From positions 31,622,066-31,686,065 of the forward strand of contig OY759215.1 of the NCBI GenBank assembly GCA_963662175.1: a stretch of 64,000 nucleotides of DNA, written 5' to 3'. Within the stretch, counting starts at the first letter, position 1. Every line of letters begins with the position of its first letter. Shown piece after piece: positions 41,401-44,087 of the stretch. Under the pieces are notes generated by a model. It was given only the letters and a program-made list of their open reading frames with translations, was not told the origin of the DNA and made no database searches. Source of the stretch: Aradus depressus (Eukaryota > Arthropoda > Insecta > Hemiptera > Aradidae). The translations under genes and the position numbers were made by a program.

Positions 41401-44087
41401 TACCACTTCGTAGTACATCATGCTAAATTGTACCACTTGGTAGTACATCATGCTAAATTGTACCACTTCGTAAAAATGATTGTATTTCATGAAATTTGTT
41501 ATTGTGAGTGTGTTATTTTATTTGCATTATAAATTTTATAGGGTGACCATGTATTCACATCACATAATGAGACAAATTACATTGAAACACGCCTAAACGT
41601 CATGCCAATATTTCATTCATCACAATATTTTCTCTTAACGCCTCTTTTAAGAACTGAAGACTGCGCGATTTCAACGTTTTGCACCGAATTTTCAGACCTA
41701 TCATTTGTAGAACTCGGCAATACATCACTGTTCATGTTTTGCTTGAGATTTTGGCACGTATCGGTTCTTAACCACTGATCCATGTGTTATTAAAAAAAAA
41801 AAATCAATACGGGAATCAATGAATTTTAATAAACAAAGACGATACAATCACAAACAATAACCTGTCACTTGTAAGCCACGCGGTGAAGTGAACGAGAGTG
41901 CAGCGCCATCACAACAGTGGCGGCGACATCTCAAGTTCCTGATGGCTAACGGCTAAATTTAAAAGTGCACTCCAAAAAAACGGTATAGATTGCCGGATTT
42001 TCGATCATCGACTGTACATATTAACAACTTTACTGCATAATATTATTTATTAAAATAATTGTTATGAATTATGGGAAAAAACCTTTCTATGATATTTTTA
42101 TGATTTAATTTATTTTTATTTTTTATATCCGCCATTATTGATTATTTTTCGCGTACCTCCAATGGTACGCGTACCACAGGTTCGGAAACACTGCACTAGA
42201 GCAACAAAGAGCCCAGTTACAGTTTACAGTTACTAAGAGTTTTCAATATGCTGCAGAAAGAGGAATCATCTTTATGACCTGAATAAATCAGAACAAACAT
42301 GCAAATAAGCTGTTTAAAAGAATTACAACCTCTCCTTGGATAATTTTGTTCAATCAATTTAGATCATTAGAAATACAAGTTAGGGATTGTGTCTCATGCC
42401 CGGCCTTCAACTACGAAGTCATATCGCCTATTACCAGAGTGTGCTTTCGTCGCTCTAGTGGACTTGAGTCCTATTCTATAGTGGGAGTCCTAAGTTTTGC
42501 CAACCCAGGTTTATCCACCAAGTGTAGGGGTCTTTAACGAGTACCTGGAATCGTATAGGCTTGAAATCATCTTTGAGATTTTTGAATGGACTCTATAATT
42601 CATTGCACAATGGCCCCTACTAAGTTTTCGCATAAATCAAGCAAATATCTGAAAAAAAAATGATGGTATATGTACCAAGTTTGAGCCTTCTATATTTATT
42701 GAAAGTAACTGAAAAAACCGATCGACCGTTTTATCGACCAAACCTAATTAATATAAGGTATATAAAAAACCCAACCACCGCCGAAGCAATAAGGTTGAGA
42801 AATATAAACTCCTTTCAGATTGAAAGGTTTTTAAAAATAAAAACCAAATTAATTTCAAAATCCTGATAATATATGCGAAGGGGTTGCGAAAAGCCCGACC
42901 TTCTTTCCAAGCCATCCTCCATTCATCTGGCTTTCCTTCTGTGGCAACTCCTTAAGACTTCCGGCCGATTTTAACTTAAACAAGTTTTTTTTACTAATGC
43001 ATTCCTATACTCGTTATTTTTGTGAACCCTAATCACCTTGAACAGCGGACACTGACATTTTGAATTTTTTTTTGTTTTTCTTTTATTATTTTATTCAATT
43101 TTTTTTTTTTTAAGATGATCAAATCTCAGCTCAAACTGAACTGATACTACCACGTCAATGGCAGGTTGATTCTTGAATAAAATGTTCAGACATTGATATT
43201 CCAGTGGTCAAAAAAGTAAAGAAAAAACGTATGTTTTTTAAAAAGTATTGTCTATTTCCCAAAATATATATAATATGGGAGTACTTTCGGTATTGCTACC
43301 ATCTTCAGGCAAAACTTAACAAATACTAAGGATGGAAGTTCAACCTGTTTACAATCCAAACGGTACCCTTCCTTTAGCCCCGGTGTTTTTCCGGTCCTTC
43401 CTGTACAGTTATGTCTTAAAATATGGGAAACATTAAAATTAAATTTCGTCTCAAATTAAAATTTTAATAATAAAAGAAAAAAAATATGAAAAAGTATGTG
43501 CTGATTAAAATACAAATATATATGGATATATGAAATAAATCAAAGGTTGTATTTTAATCAGCACATATTATTTCAAAAAAATTTCTTTTATTATTAAGGT
43601 TTCAATTTGAGACGAAATTTTATTTTTAATGTTTTCCATATTTTAAGGCATAACTGTACAGGAGGGACAGGAATAACCTAGTGGGGGCTGAAGGAAGGGT
43701 ACCGTTTGGATTGTACACTGGTTGAACTTCCATTTAGTATTTGTTAAGCCGTGGCTGAAGATGGTAGCGATACCGAACGTACTCCCATATTATATATATT
43801 TTGTGAAATAGACAATATTTTTTAAAAACATAACTTTTTTCTTTACTATTTATTAAGTGTTTCACCATAGTCGAGGCGTAAAGATTGTGACTTCCCTTGC
43901 AATTAGCAGAAACCCAAAGTGCAGTTTAAGAAATGTAGAAGGGACTTACTATGCAGCACCGATGAGGTTTGACTCTTGGTTGAGAACAAGTGCACATTCT
44001 GAGCCGGGTGCGGTGAGGTCTAGAGAGTGCGCAAAGTGAGTCCAGGTGGAAGGTAAGCACACCAGGAGCCACCCAACCACTGCCAGT
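833..44087 (-). CDS. Animal haem peroxidase gene, 14 exons, both ends incomplete
   Basis: This is a secreted-type animal haem peroxidase (myeloperoxidase/chorion peroxidase superfamily), which oxidises substrates with hydrogen peroxide. Fourteen minus-strand exons join in frame with GT-AG borders into about 602 codons. Seen: a hydrophobic leader (residues 2-20), Cys-containing N-terminal region, [11 protein letters not shown] and [13 protein letters not shown] (about 147-168), distal motif WGQFMDHD with Asp224 and His225, PRPGCRLG (about 286-293), EVRVNE with Arg371 and Glu374 (equivalent to the myeloperoxidase catalytic Arg and haem-linking Glu; Gln replaces the following Met), REHNRL (387-392), and AFRFGHSLL with proximal His475. 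All key catalytic residues are kept, so it looks functional. The final part of the domain lies beyond base 1, and the start codon lies in an unseen upstream exon. Introns reach 9 kb and carry most of the window's repeats. Chorion-peroxidase-like or salivary-peroxidase-like roles are both possible; sequence alone does not decide. Confidence 0.93.
1408..1530 (-). repeat. 140-bp-unit repeat end fragment
   Basis: ACTTCCCAAGCTAAACGGAG, AAAATTCGATGTGGATTTTTC and ATAACTTCCGATAGTACGAATGT match the reverse-orientation end of the family. It lies in the intron between peroxidase exons 13 and 14. Confidence 0.5.
1713..1822 (-). CDS. Peroxidase exon 13
   Basis: It encodes [20 protein letters not shown] then [17 protein letters not shown]. 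The family motif is VTNHLFxxxxxxxGLDLxAxNIQRGRDHGIPxYxxxR; here Glu-Phe replaces the usual Asp-His after RGR. Acceptor TACTCAG, donor GTAATA; 110 bp, phase 0 to phase 2. Confidence 0.95.
2598..2854 (+). mobile_element. SINE-1 copy
   Basis: B box GGGTTCGAAACCCGG, then TTTTATCTGGGAGGTGAAAA, GTCGTCCTTCCGATG and the 3' core GGCGA/GACGATATGAC...AAGTCACAATAACT. A block in the middle is deleted relative to the full-length copies. Confidence 0.75.
3618..3745 (-). CDS. Peroxidase exon 12
   Basis: It encodes [20 protein letters not shown] then [20 protein letters not shown], matching the family stretch LSxxFxxPxxLYxxGxxDxxLRGLxxQxAQxxD. Acceptor GATTTTAG, donor GTGATC; 128 bp. It is separated from exon 11 by only 79 bp, the shortest intron seen. 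Confidence 0.95.
3825..3957 (-). CDS. Peroxidase exon 11: proximal histidine
   Basis: It encodes [18 protein letters not shown] then [19 protein letters not shown]. His475 in AFRFGHSLL is the proximal haem ligand. [24 protein letters not shown] is diagnostic for the family. Acceptor CTCTTAG, donor GTGACT; 133 bp, phase 0 to phase 1. Confidence 0.96.
4374..4630. mobile_element. Palindromic element, family A, copy 1
   Basis: Two head-to-head arms of about 90 bp, centred near 4515. Each arm carries CTGAAGATGGTA-loop-TACCGAAAGTA (minus strand 4472-4500, plus strand 4530-4556), followed by an AT-rich stretch ending near TTTGTGAAA and AGACAAT. It lies in the intron between peroxidase exons 10 and 11. 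Confidence 0.7.
5290..5403 (-). CDS. Peroxidase exon 10
   Basis: It encodes [20 protein letters not shown] then [18 protein letters not shown], the family motif EARKIVxAxxQxITYxxxLPxxLG. Acceptor TTTCAG. The donor (GTTTTT) is weaker than the others but is fixed by phase 0 on both sides. 114 bp, 38 codons. Confidence 0.93.
5480..5640. repeat. Short inverted repeat, AT-rich
   Basis: A 30-bp arm around ATTTACTAATTCTGCAAAAT (5521-5542) is inverted at 5606-5636. It resembles tail sequence of the adjacent palindromic element (TTTAACTTTTATATTGGCTAATTC) and may be another truncated copy. Confidence 0.4.
6075..6768 (+). mobile_element. Non-autonomous hAT element with 8-bp target duplication
   Basis: 694 bp flanked by the 8-bp direct repeat GTTGCAAC at 6067-6074 and 6769-6776. 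The termini are imperfect inverted repeats (TAAGGTTTACAATCCCGGG against the complement of CCCGGGACTGCAATTCCTA, 14 of 19 matching). An 8-bp duplication and such ends are typical of hAT elements. Internally only the last part of the transposase remains. It is inserted in an older palindromic element. Confidence 0.82.
6478..6693 (+). pseudogene. hAT transposase C-terminal dimerisation domain fragment
   Basis: The frame reads [20 protein letters not shown] then [14 protein letters not shown]. The family motif is IPxTSVxSERxFSAAGxxxTKLRSRL at the hAT C-terminus. Ser-Glu of the SER motif is replaced by Ala-Ala. The DDE catalytic region and BED finger are absent, so this cannot be an active transposase. 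It sits inside the 694-bp element. Confidence 0.8.
6901..7028 (-). CDS. Peroxidase exon 9: catalytic arginine
   Basis: It encodes [20 protein letters not shown] then [19 protein letters not shown]. Arg371 and Glu374 align with Arg239 and Glu242 of myeloperoxidase. The next residue is Gln where myeloperoxidase has the Met that forms a sulfonium link to haem, so only ester links are expected, as in most family members. Acceptor TTTCAG, donor GTAAGC; 128 bp, phase 1 to phase 0. Confidence 0.95.
7029..8810. other. Intron, no gene seen
   Basis: Mostly AT-rich sequence in the intron between peroxidase exons 8 and 9. A hairpin CTGTGGTCCATGCAACCACAG lies at 7078-7098. No credible coding frame. Confidence 0.55.
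8811..8847 (-). repeat. A-tract at 3' end of the R1-like LINE
   Basis: 37 T on the plus strand, i.e. a poly(A) tail in element orientation, directly next to the element's 3' tail. This marks the 3' insertion boundary. Confidence 0.85.
8848..11335 (-). mobile_element. R1-like non-LTR retrotransposon, 5'-truncated
   Basis: A minus-strand LINE remnant. It has one long open frame, a short 3' tail of about 70 bp and an A-tract (37 T on the plus strand at 8811-8847). The left part of ORF2 (most of the endonuclease) and all of ORF1 are missing; the frame is already open at the break near 11335 ([15 protein letters not shown]), so 5' truncation is the simplest reading. It lies in the intron between peroxidase exons 8 and 9 and runs antisense to nothing: element and host gene share orientation. 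No clear target-site duplication was seen. Confidence 0.9.
8921..11335 (-). CDS. LINE ORF2 fragment: reverse transcriptase
   Basis: About 804 codons without a stop. In numbering from the GTG at 11293, residues 1-60 are the endonuclease-RT linker, a reverse transcriptase spans about 255-510 with [17 protein letters not shown] (273-289), FFDIASAFD (339-347, first catalytic Asp), [11 protein letters not shown] (395-405) and YVDD (429-432, the usual FADD/YADD position), and a C-terminal zinc-knuckle-like [17 protein letters not shown] ends the protein. The layout fits the R1/TRAS group. Its long intact frame and GC-rich composition, unlike the AT-rich introns, suggest a fairly recent insertion. 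Confidence 0.92.
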   Translation of the reverse strand, partial: DPRYATRKTISDAFVTAVAAYSCDEEWEGLRSSDPDDQIEDEVGKLSNLLLRAADETIPKKVHRVKKVPWWSKDLTLDKRTVYRARRRYQRCRDPVQREARREEYRQLSRAYGRRVETAKKESWRSFVEEESSRNPWGIPYRVITGRLKSIPPVASIRDGHLQAMSLAETNRLFLEEAFPADDPAQDSPGQRDIRSAARTLPETENAPDWDELDLLLAVGKQKSGGAPGNDLIDAAIIKKAFPTIKTDLLHLFNACLRRGHFPSAWKRALICTFVKPGDRDLSLAKSYRPISLLPVFGKVLETLIFNGIQTQVHALVSHRQFGCMRGRSAEDALRMLRADVEERDGKYALCVFFDIASAFDCAWWPAILTRLRTMELPRNLFALISSFLCDRSATISQLYTSTTVDVTRGCPQGSVLGPTLWNILFDGLLRDLENRGHKAIAYVDDLVVTVQDDSHANLTLRAQTAIDDIGSWCCANKLALSPSKTSALLMRGRPDARQPLVLTVHGRHIECPAVITYLGVRIARGLKVTPHVVAIKEKTIATFNALSRLARATWGLDYSACRTIYTGVFVAVARYAAAGWWHRPTNRQRTILTQAQRAALLRVTRAYRTVSTAALQVLAGAAPIDLILDGAVASYFCRRNMPLGADIDEPLRLALEEEMRGQSRPVRCKDIVQNWIVEKWQQRWSRCPDGRTTYAYFPDVQVRLDSTWVQPNHWTSQILSGHGDFNSKLFFFHRKNTPNCSCGGIETAEHVVLECPLYDQARVELIHGTRSYLGLDLRQMVTETDYPMFCRFVGSWREQKQAM
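11486..11631 (-). CDS. Peroxidase exon 8
   Basis: It encodes [20 protein letters not shown], then LKDLLPLK and a Cys-rich stretch ending in FCFEAG. The family has LR-xxxGxLR, LP and CFxAGD here. Acceptor TTTGTAG, donor GTAATA; 146 bp, phase 2 to phase 1. The truncated R1-like LINE starts only about 150 bp downstream, inside the following intron. Confidence 0.94.
11632..13006. other. Intron, no gene seen
   Basis: Apart from the purine-rich tract, nothing recognisable. The minus frame at 12311-12601 has no coding bias. Confidence 0.5.
11936..12135. repeat. Purine-rich tract
   Basis: About 200 bp dominated by A and G on the plus strand, with many GAGAGAAAG words. It is bounded by inverted TATCCTCCCGGAG (11918) and GCGGGAGGATGA (12181), so it may be the inside of a small inverted-repeat element. 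Intron between peroxidase exons 7 and 8. Confidence 0.55.
13007..13085 (-). CDS. Peroxidase exon 7
   Basis: It encodes [19 protein letters not shown] then VTEEYSR, matching the family motif where REQ-N-xxTxxIDASxVYG precedes the substrate-side helix. Acceptor TTTTCCAG, donor GTTTGT; 79 bp, phase 1 to phase 2. The site is bounded by a 3.3-kb and a 1.4-kb intron. Confidence 0.93.
13664..13803. mobile_element. Small MITE, 140 bp
   Basis: Imperfect inverted termini of about 50 bp run from TTTACATCAGCAGCAAAAAT to CAGCAGCAAATGCAC and back. Both arms contain CAGCAGCAAATGCAC exactly. It lies in the intron between peroxidase exons 6 and 7. Confidence 0.55.
14618..14961 (-). mobile_element. Full-length SINE-1 with 13-bp target duplication
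   Basis: 344 bp between direct repeats AATTGTTATTAGG at 14605-14617 and 14962-14974. In element orientation: GGGCGCCGGTAGCTCAGTGG (tRNA-like A box), GGTTCG-type B box (here GGGTTCGTAACCC), a roughly 250-bp body, and a tail of TAACCTAACC type. The A and B boxes fit an internal RNA polymerase III promoter. It lies in the intron between peroxidase exons 6 and 7. Confidence 0.88.
15467..15760. mobile_element. Palindromic element, family E, 16-bp target duplication
   Basis: 294 bp between perfect direct repeats TTTATATCGATATATT at 15451-15466 and 15761-15776. The insertion interrupts a 140-bp-unit repeat, so the empty site can be checked against its sister copies. Arms carry AATAAGATGTA and CCAACGTTTATTAAACCACG. 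Only one core is present: minus strand CTGAAGATGTCAGTTTACTGACGAAACTAGT, 15547-15577. Confidence 0.8.
16090..16175. repeat. 43-bp tandem duplication
   Basis: ACAATCCGGAGGTCGGAAAA then CATGAAATTCCGTTGAAAATCCC occurs twice in a row. It lies at the end of a copy of the 140-bp-unit dispersed repeat. Confidence 0.85.
16400..16573 (-). CDS. Peroxidase exon 6
   Basis: It encodes [20 protein letters not shown], the I(I)[16 protein letters not shown] segment, and [16 protein letters not shown]. The last motif is a standard landmark of the family. A CC pair and further Cys residues fit the disulfides of secreted peroxidases. Acceptor TTCTTCAG, donor GTGATT; 174 bp, phase 1 to phase 1. The plus-strand open frame over this place is a shadow. 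Confidence 0.95.
16777..17660. repeat. Tandem repeat, roughly 385-bp units, about 2.3 copies
   Basis: The segment TTTTCGATAGGACTCACAG and GTTTTCGCATAAATCAAGCA recurs at about 16784, 17165 and 17558 (spacings 381 and 393), together with AACTTAGGCCTTGAAGTAA. A short piece also appears at 42610-42650, so the family is dispersed. It fills the 1.2-kb intron between peroxidase exons 5 and 6. Confidence 0.75.
17787..17986 (-). CDS. Peroxidase exon 5: distal histidine
   Basis: It encodes [16 protein letters not shown], then [14 protein letters not shown] and [15 protein letters not shown]. Asp224 and His225 of the assembled fragment match the haem-ester Asp and the distal His of myeloperoxidase. Acceptor TTTTCAG. 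The donor is GTAACC, inside an open frame that runs a little further; the chosen donor gives phase 1, matching the next exon. Confidence 0.95.
18038..18174. mobile_element. Possible short hAT-type MITE
   Basis: GGGGTGAGCATCGATGG at one end and the complement of CTAGGGATGACCATTG at the other, with several CATCGATG words in between. These ends resemble common hAT-derived MITEs, but I could not fix a target duplication. Confidence 0.3.
18843..18915 (+). mobile_element. Family A, half copy
   Basis: A single plus-strand arm: GGCTGAGGATGGTAGAAATACCGAAAGTACTCCC (18844-18877), then an AT stretch and GTGAAATTAGACAAT. It has no inverted partner and the core is mutated (GAGGA for GAAGA), so this is an old fragment. 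Confidence 0.55.
19026..19217 (-). CDS. Peroxidase exon 4: start of catalytic domain
   Basis: It encodes [19 protein letters not shown], a Cys-containing stretch ([13 protein letters not shown]) and [19 protein letters not shown], then INTPFQR. The last part is the conserved entry to the animal haem-peroxidase domain, where the family has KYRxxDGxCNNxxxPxWG. Acceptor GTTACAG, donor GTGACA; 192 bp, phase 2 to phase 2. GC content is clearly above that of the flanking intron. Confidence 0.95.
19684..19900 (+). mobile_element. Severely truncated 3' end of a related R1-like LINE
   Basis: The first 50 bases match the last ORF codons of the 8.9-kb element ([10 protein letters not shown], then WREQK), but the codon after Gly is TAA. 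A 3' tail of about 150 bp follows, ending in an AT-rich tail and sharing CACACTTTTAAAACT-like terminal bases with the 8.9-kb copy. Only the last roughly 200 bp are present, in the opposite orientation to the peroxidase. Confidence 0.75.
20850..20970 (+). repeat. 140-bp-unit repeat end fragment
   Basis: GTGTCGATAGGTGCC, CATGAAATTTAGGTGAAACAC and ACTTCCCCTTTACTTATATTG match the forward end of the family, with decay. Confidence 0.4.
21060..21600. repeat. Region with long G and C homopolymers
   Basis: A G-rich tract near 21071-21100 and a run of about 22 C at 21571-21592 bracket GC-rich repeat-like sequence. Frames across them translate to poly-Pro and are not credible genes. Homopolymer lengths may be inaccurate in the assembly. 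Confidence 0.5.
21722..21800 (+). repeat. tRNA-like segment, probable third SINE
   Basis: GTGGTCAAGCATCTCGTGGGG and GTGTTCAAATCCCGTTCTGG resemble a tRNA head with B box, but no acceptor-stem pairing supports a real tRNA gene. Confidence 0.35.
22341..22561. repeat. 63-bp tandem repeat, about 3.5 units
   Basis: The unit contains TATAGTACAATAGTTCATAT then AATCAAGACATCTTACTGG and a short ATACATAC run. Three nearly identical copies plus a partial. The multiple-of-three period leaves a frame open by chance. Confidence 0.9.
22845..23140. repeat. Dispersed GC-rich repeat, copy 1
   Basis: It contains CCCTGACTAGCAGTGGAGGT then AGACCGAGAGGGACAGGAGAG. The same core occurs at 36150 (plus) and 52390 (minus), so frames over it are not unique genes. 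Confidence 0.5.
23308..23478. repeat. 140-bp-unit repeat, two ends fused
   Basis: A reverse-type end (ACTTCTCCAGCTATAGGAAT, AGAAATTCGATGTTGAG) is followed within 100 bp by a forward-type start (AATCACCGGCACGAATTAATC), with the internal subunits missing. It abuts the 23.5-kb inverted-repeat element. Confidence 0.45.
23510..24207. mobile_element. Terminal-inverted-repeat element of about 700 bp
   Basis: TGTATTGTTGGCCGGAGCAA...CGTTGGATGT at 23510-23540 is inverted at 24178-24207. Two more copies of CAACGTTGGATGTG-like sequence lie inside (near 23690 and 24090). No transposase frame was seen. It lies in the intron between peroxidase exons 3 and 4. Confidence 0.6.
24722..24866 (+). mobile_element. 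SINE-1 3' fragment
   Basis: Body from AAACCTGGGTAGGC through CACTCTGGTAGTAGGCGATAT to GAGTCACAATAATC; the tRNA-like half is missing (5' truncation). Confidence 0.7.
25653..26000. mobile_element. piggyBac-type terminus with subterminal palindromes
   Basis: TTAA at 25653-25656 is followed by CCCTAGAATACTAACTACACG, which matches the CCYTAG start and TTAA target of piggyBac transposons. Palindromic words of the form ACGTCTCnnnGACGT occur at 25675, 25848, 25891, 25935 and 25978; the last four are spaced 43-44 bp. I found no opposite terminus or transposase, so this is one end of a truncated or deleted copy. Confidence 0.6.
26001..26713. other. Intron, no gene seen
   Basis: AT-rich. Expected place for the other end of the piggyBac copy, but no CTAGGG-TTAA terminus was found. 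Confidence 0.45.
26714..26996 (-). mobile_element. SINE-1 copy
   Basis: Reverse copy containing GCGCTCTTACCTTTGGTGGA, GACGGCGTGCTTAAGTTTAT and GGGCGCCTGTATCCCGA-type 5' end. The B-box region is partly deleted. Confidence 0.72.
27730..27887 (+). mobile_element. SINE-1 fragment beside peroxidase exon 3
   Basis: TATTTGAGAGGTGAAAAGACC to GAGCTCTGGTAGTAGGCGAT and AAGCCCGGGCATGACTAATAA. It ends 12 bp below the exon 3 donor, so the element lies in the first bases of that intron. Confidence 0.7.
27900..27993 (-). CDS. Peroxidase exon 3
   Basis: It encodes [20 protein letters not shown] and then [12 protein letters not shown], part of the N-terminal propeptide-like region. Acceptor TTTACAG, donor GTGAGT; 94 bp, phase 1 in and phase 2 out. 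Both flanking introns exceed 8 kb and are repeat-filled. A SINE copy ends just below the donor. Confidence 0.87.
28055..28610 (+). repeat. 140-bp-unit repeat copy
   Basis: Blocks at 28207, 28322 and 28537 carry CGATACATTC...ATCGG. The start has CCCCAGCACTAATTAATTTACT then TTTTCGCTCTCCCTCT. It lies directly right of peroxidase exon 3, in the intron before it. Confidence 0.6.
28647..29373. mobile_element. Inverted-repeat element, family F
   Basis: Termini of about 35 bp: AACACTTTGGTAGCAAGGCA at 28647 is inverted at 29338-29373. Inside the left end is a decayed core (minus strand AAATGACGAATGTAGTCGAAACGTC, 28721-28745). The rest is very AT-rich without a credible gene. Confidence 0.5.
29386..29629 (-). 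mobile_element. SINE-2 (second tRNA-derived family) with A-tail
   Basis: In element orientation: GGGGCCATGGTGGCCGTGCG, GGCTAGAGCG, B box GGTTCGAATCCCGTCC, then TTTTATTTCGTAGATAGAAC, and a tail of 49 A (T run 29386-29434). The tRNA-like head is clearer than in SINE-1 and the tail is poly(A), not a short repeat. Confidence 0.75.
30318..30450 (+). mobile_element. SINE-2 copy
   Basis: GGTCATGGTGGCCGTGTGGG, GGTTCGAATCCCGTCCGGGAG and TTTCGTAGATAGAACCCCCTCCC, as in the 29.4-kb copy but without the last part and A-tail. Confidence 0.7.
30497..30900. mobile_element. Foldback element with about 79-bp inverted termini
   Basis: TGATCAATTTGGATGAAACT to CTGCGGGTTTCACAATCAA at the left is inverted at 30825-30900. 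The internal 240 bp are AT-rich with no frame. It is a MITE-like element sitting immediately beside family D. Confidence 0.65.
30931..31365. mobile_element. Palindromic element, family D
   Basis: Arms of about 190 bp begin ATCTCACAGGTTGTCAAATA and are inverted at the far end. The cores are CTGATGATGAAAGAAACCTCGAAAGCCGGC (minus 30992-31021) and GTGATGATGGAGGAAACCTCGAAAGCCGGC (plus 31273-31302). Family members differ between arms by point changes, so the two arms have been diverging. Confidence 0.65.
31366..32514. other. Intron, no gene seen
   Basis: Moderately GC-rich start (31370-31520) without a recognisable frame or repeat partner in this window, then AT-rich sequence. Confidence 0.5.
32515..32672 (+). 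mobile_element. SINE-1 5' fragment
   Basis: GGGCGCCAGTAGCTCAGTGC, a shortened tRNA-like part with TTCGAAACCC, and CGTCCTTCGGATGCGACG; stops at GTCAGATATTTGTTA. Confidence 0.7.
32684..32905 (+). repeat. 222-bp intronic duplication, copy 1
   Basis: GAATCAACAAATTAGTAATT to ATAAGAAATTCTTAATTGCT is repeated at 36728-36950 in the same orientation at roughly 90% identity by eye. Both lie in the intron between peroxidase exons 2 and 3. Confidence 0.75.
32950..33075 (+). mobile_element. SINE-1 3' fragment
   Basis: ACAGTAGAGTCAGGCTCATG, AATGGTAGTAGGCAATATGA and AGGCATAATC; diverged. Confidence 0.6.
33590..33952 (-). mobile_element. Two partial SINE-1 copies
   Basis: 33590-33692 is a 5' (tRNA-like) part and 33745-33952 a 3' part, both reverse, separated by unrelated sequence. 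They are either two insertions or one rearranged copy. Confidence 0.65.
34047..34264 (-). mobile_element. SINE-1 copy, 3'-truncated
   Basis: Reverse copy with GGGTGCCGGTAGCTTAGAGG as A-box end and AGGTTTTGGACCC-type B box; the last third of the element is missing. Confidence 0.7.
34291..34572 (+). mobile_element. SINE-1 copy with 10-bp target duplication
   Basis: Direct repeats TAGATGTAAA flank the copy at 34281-34290 and 34573-34582. The A box GGTGCCGGTAGCTCAGTGG is intact and the tail is ATAACTAACTA. It is inserted beside the Jockey-like LINE tail and another SINE-1 copy. Confidence 0.85.
34586..35283 (-). mobile_element. Jockey-like LINE 3' fragment
   Basis: The minus frame 35283-34883 reads [14 protein letters not shown], then [34 protein letters not shown] and a C-terminal [14 protein letters not shown]. 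This is the standard end of Jockey-clade reverse transcriptases (RPxWTYGxQLWGxA-xSNxxxIQxFQSKxLR). A 3' untranslated stretch of about 300 bp leads to an A-tract (T run at 34587-34597). The 5' break is at about 35284. It lies in the intron between peroxidase exons 2 and 3. Confidence 0.85.
35695..36060 (-). repeat. 140-bp-unit repeat copy, inverted
   Basis: It starts TTTTACTTCTCCAGCTATAC and AGAAATTCGATGTTGAG, then ACTCCCGATATAATGAATGT. It ends at GGAAGGAGAGCGAAAACGTG. Confidence 0.55.
36100..36430 (+). repeat. Dispersed GC-rich repeat, copy 2
   Basis: Core CCTCTGACTAGCAGTGGTGG then CAGACCAAGAGGGAGTG, followed by GGTCAATTTCACCGCCTCAAT and CTTCGGGGAAGATTGTC. Confidence 0.5.
36728..36950 (+). 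repeat. 222-bp intronic duplication, copy 2
   Basis: Partner of 32684-32905. It ends 20 bp below the donor of peroxidase exon 2, so copy 2 occupies the first bases of the intron. Confidence 0.75.
36971..37047 (-). CDS. Peroxidase exon 2
   Basis: It encodes [19 protein letters not shown] followed by LEARKRI, the N-terminal region typical of long insect peroxidases ahead of the catalytic domain. Acceptor GTTGCAG, donor CGTAAGT; 77 bp joining phase 2 to phase 1. It sits between introns of 6.9 kb and 9.0 kb and is too short to show as a long open frame. It was recognised by phase compatibility and splice sites. Confidence 0.85.
37385..37532 (+). mobile_element. SINE-1 3' fragment
   Basis: TAACTAAACCAAGATAGGC to GCGCTCTGGTAGTAGGTGAT and GAGTCACAATAACTAACTA. 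5'-truncated, as usual for this family. Confidence 0.68.
37860..38440 (+). mobile_element. Degraded LINE C-terminal region (RNase H/zinc-knuckle tail)
   Basis: A broken plus-strand open frame carries [18 protein letters not shown] and then [21 protein letters not shown]. This resembles the end of LINE polyproteins after the RNase H domain (RLxxHLxxMGLxxxPxCxxCG followed by FLxPxDIRxxxxxxIL). Upstream frames are interrupted by stops. The protein match is partial, so the class is uncertain. Confidence 0.45.
38551..38900. mobile_element. Palindromic element, family B, 12-bp target duplication
   Basis: 350 bp between direct repeats GACTGTGCTACC at 38539-38550 and 38901-38912. The arms are inverted (AAAAGACGTTGTCTTCCCAC against its complement). 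Each holds ACTGATGATGACGC, a TGTT loop, GCGTCGAAAACCGGTT (minus 38598-38632, plus 38783-38818). The right arm has an extra tail ending ACATCTTACTATCACATAT. Confidence 0.82.
39085..39720 (-). mobile_element. Split or degraded SINE-1 copies
   Basis: 39085-39215 matches the 3' part and 39553-39710 the middle and 5' part, both reverse, separated by about 340 bp of AT-rich sequence. This may be one copy with an insertion, but no clean junction is visible. Confidence 0.5.
40845..40935 (-). mobile_element. SINE-2 fragment
   Basis: Reverse fragment with GGGATTCAAACCCTCC and CAATGCAACCAAAGCCGCG; directly precedes a SINE-1 copy. Confidence 0.45.
40943..41128 (+). mobile_element. SINE-1 copy next to the 30-bp array
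   Basis: GCTATTGAGCTCAAGAACG, B box GGGTTCGAAACCCGG, GATGGGACGTTAAGCGATGG and GTCCACTAGAGCA. It stops about 30 bp before the 30-bp array. Confidence 0.7.
41161..41472. repeat. 30-bp tandem array, 10.4 units
   Basis: Ten full units run from TACCACTTGGTAGAACATCA to TGCTAAATTG, plus 12 bp. Variable sites are GAACATC/GTACATC and TTGG/TTCG. The first 12 bp (TACCACTTGGTA) are palindromic. Because the unit is a multiple of three, long frames stay open on both strands, which is an artefact of the array and not evidence of a gene. Confidence 0.93.
41473..42392. other. Intron, no gene seen
   Basis: AT-rich stretch after the 30-bp array. The block CGTACCTCCAATGGTACGCG then TACCACAGG at 42153-42180 echoes the array's TACCACTTGGTA and may mark the far end of the element carrying it. 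Confidence 0.4.
42393..42576 (-). mobile_element. SINE-1 3' half
   Basis: Reverse copy from CTCATGCCCGGCCTTCAACT to GTCTTTAACGAGTACCTGGA. Confidence 0.7.
43214..43868. mobile_element. Family A, long palindrome
   Basis: A near-perfect palindrome of about 640 bp with family A arms at both ends (motif 43279-43309 minus, 43754-43786 plus; the right one has GAACG for GAAAG). Long internal inverted arms contain GTACCCTTCC and TGTACAG segments, and the centre is near 43520. It lies in the intron between peroxidase exons 1 and 2, directly beside exon 1. Confidence 0.7.
43950..44087 (-). CDS. Peroxidase exon 1 (first seen): signal peptide
   Basis: The frame reads [19 protein letters not shown] and then [19 protein letters not shown]. 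This looks like a hydrophobic signal-peptide core followed by mature protein. The acceptor is TTTCAG and the donor GTAAGT. It starts in phase 2 and contains no in-frame ATG, and the frame 5' of the acceptor meets a stop, so the initiator must come from a short exon further right. The last two bases (TA) are completed by the next exon to give Tyr. Confidence 0.82.

Noticed and set aside
41122..41532. Repetitive proteins encoded on both strands of the 30-bp array
   Set aside because: Ten identical in-frame units keep frames open by arithmetic. There is no start context, splice signal or flanking coding bias.
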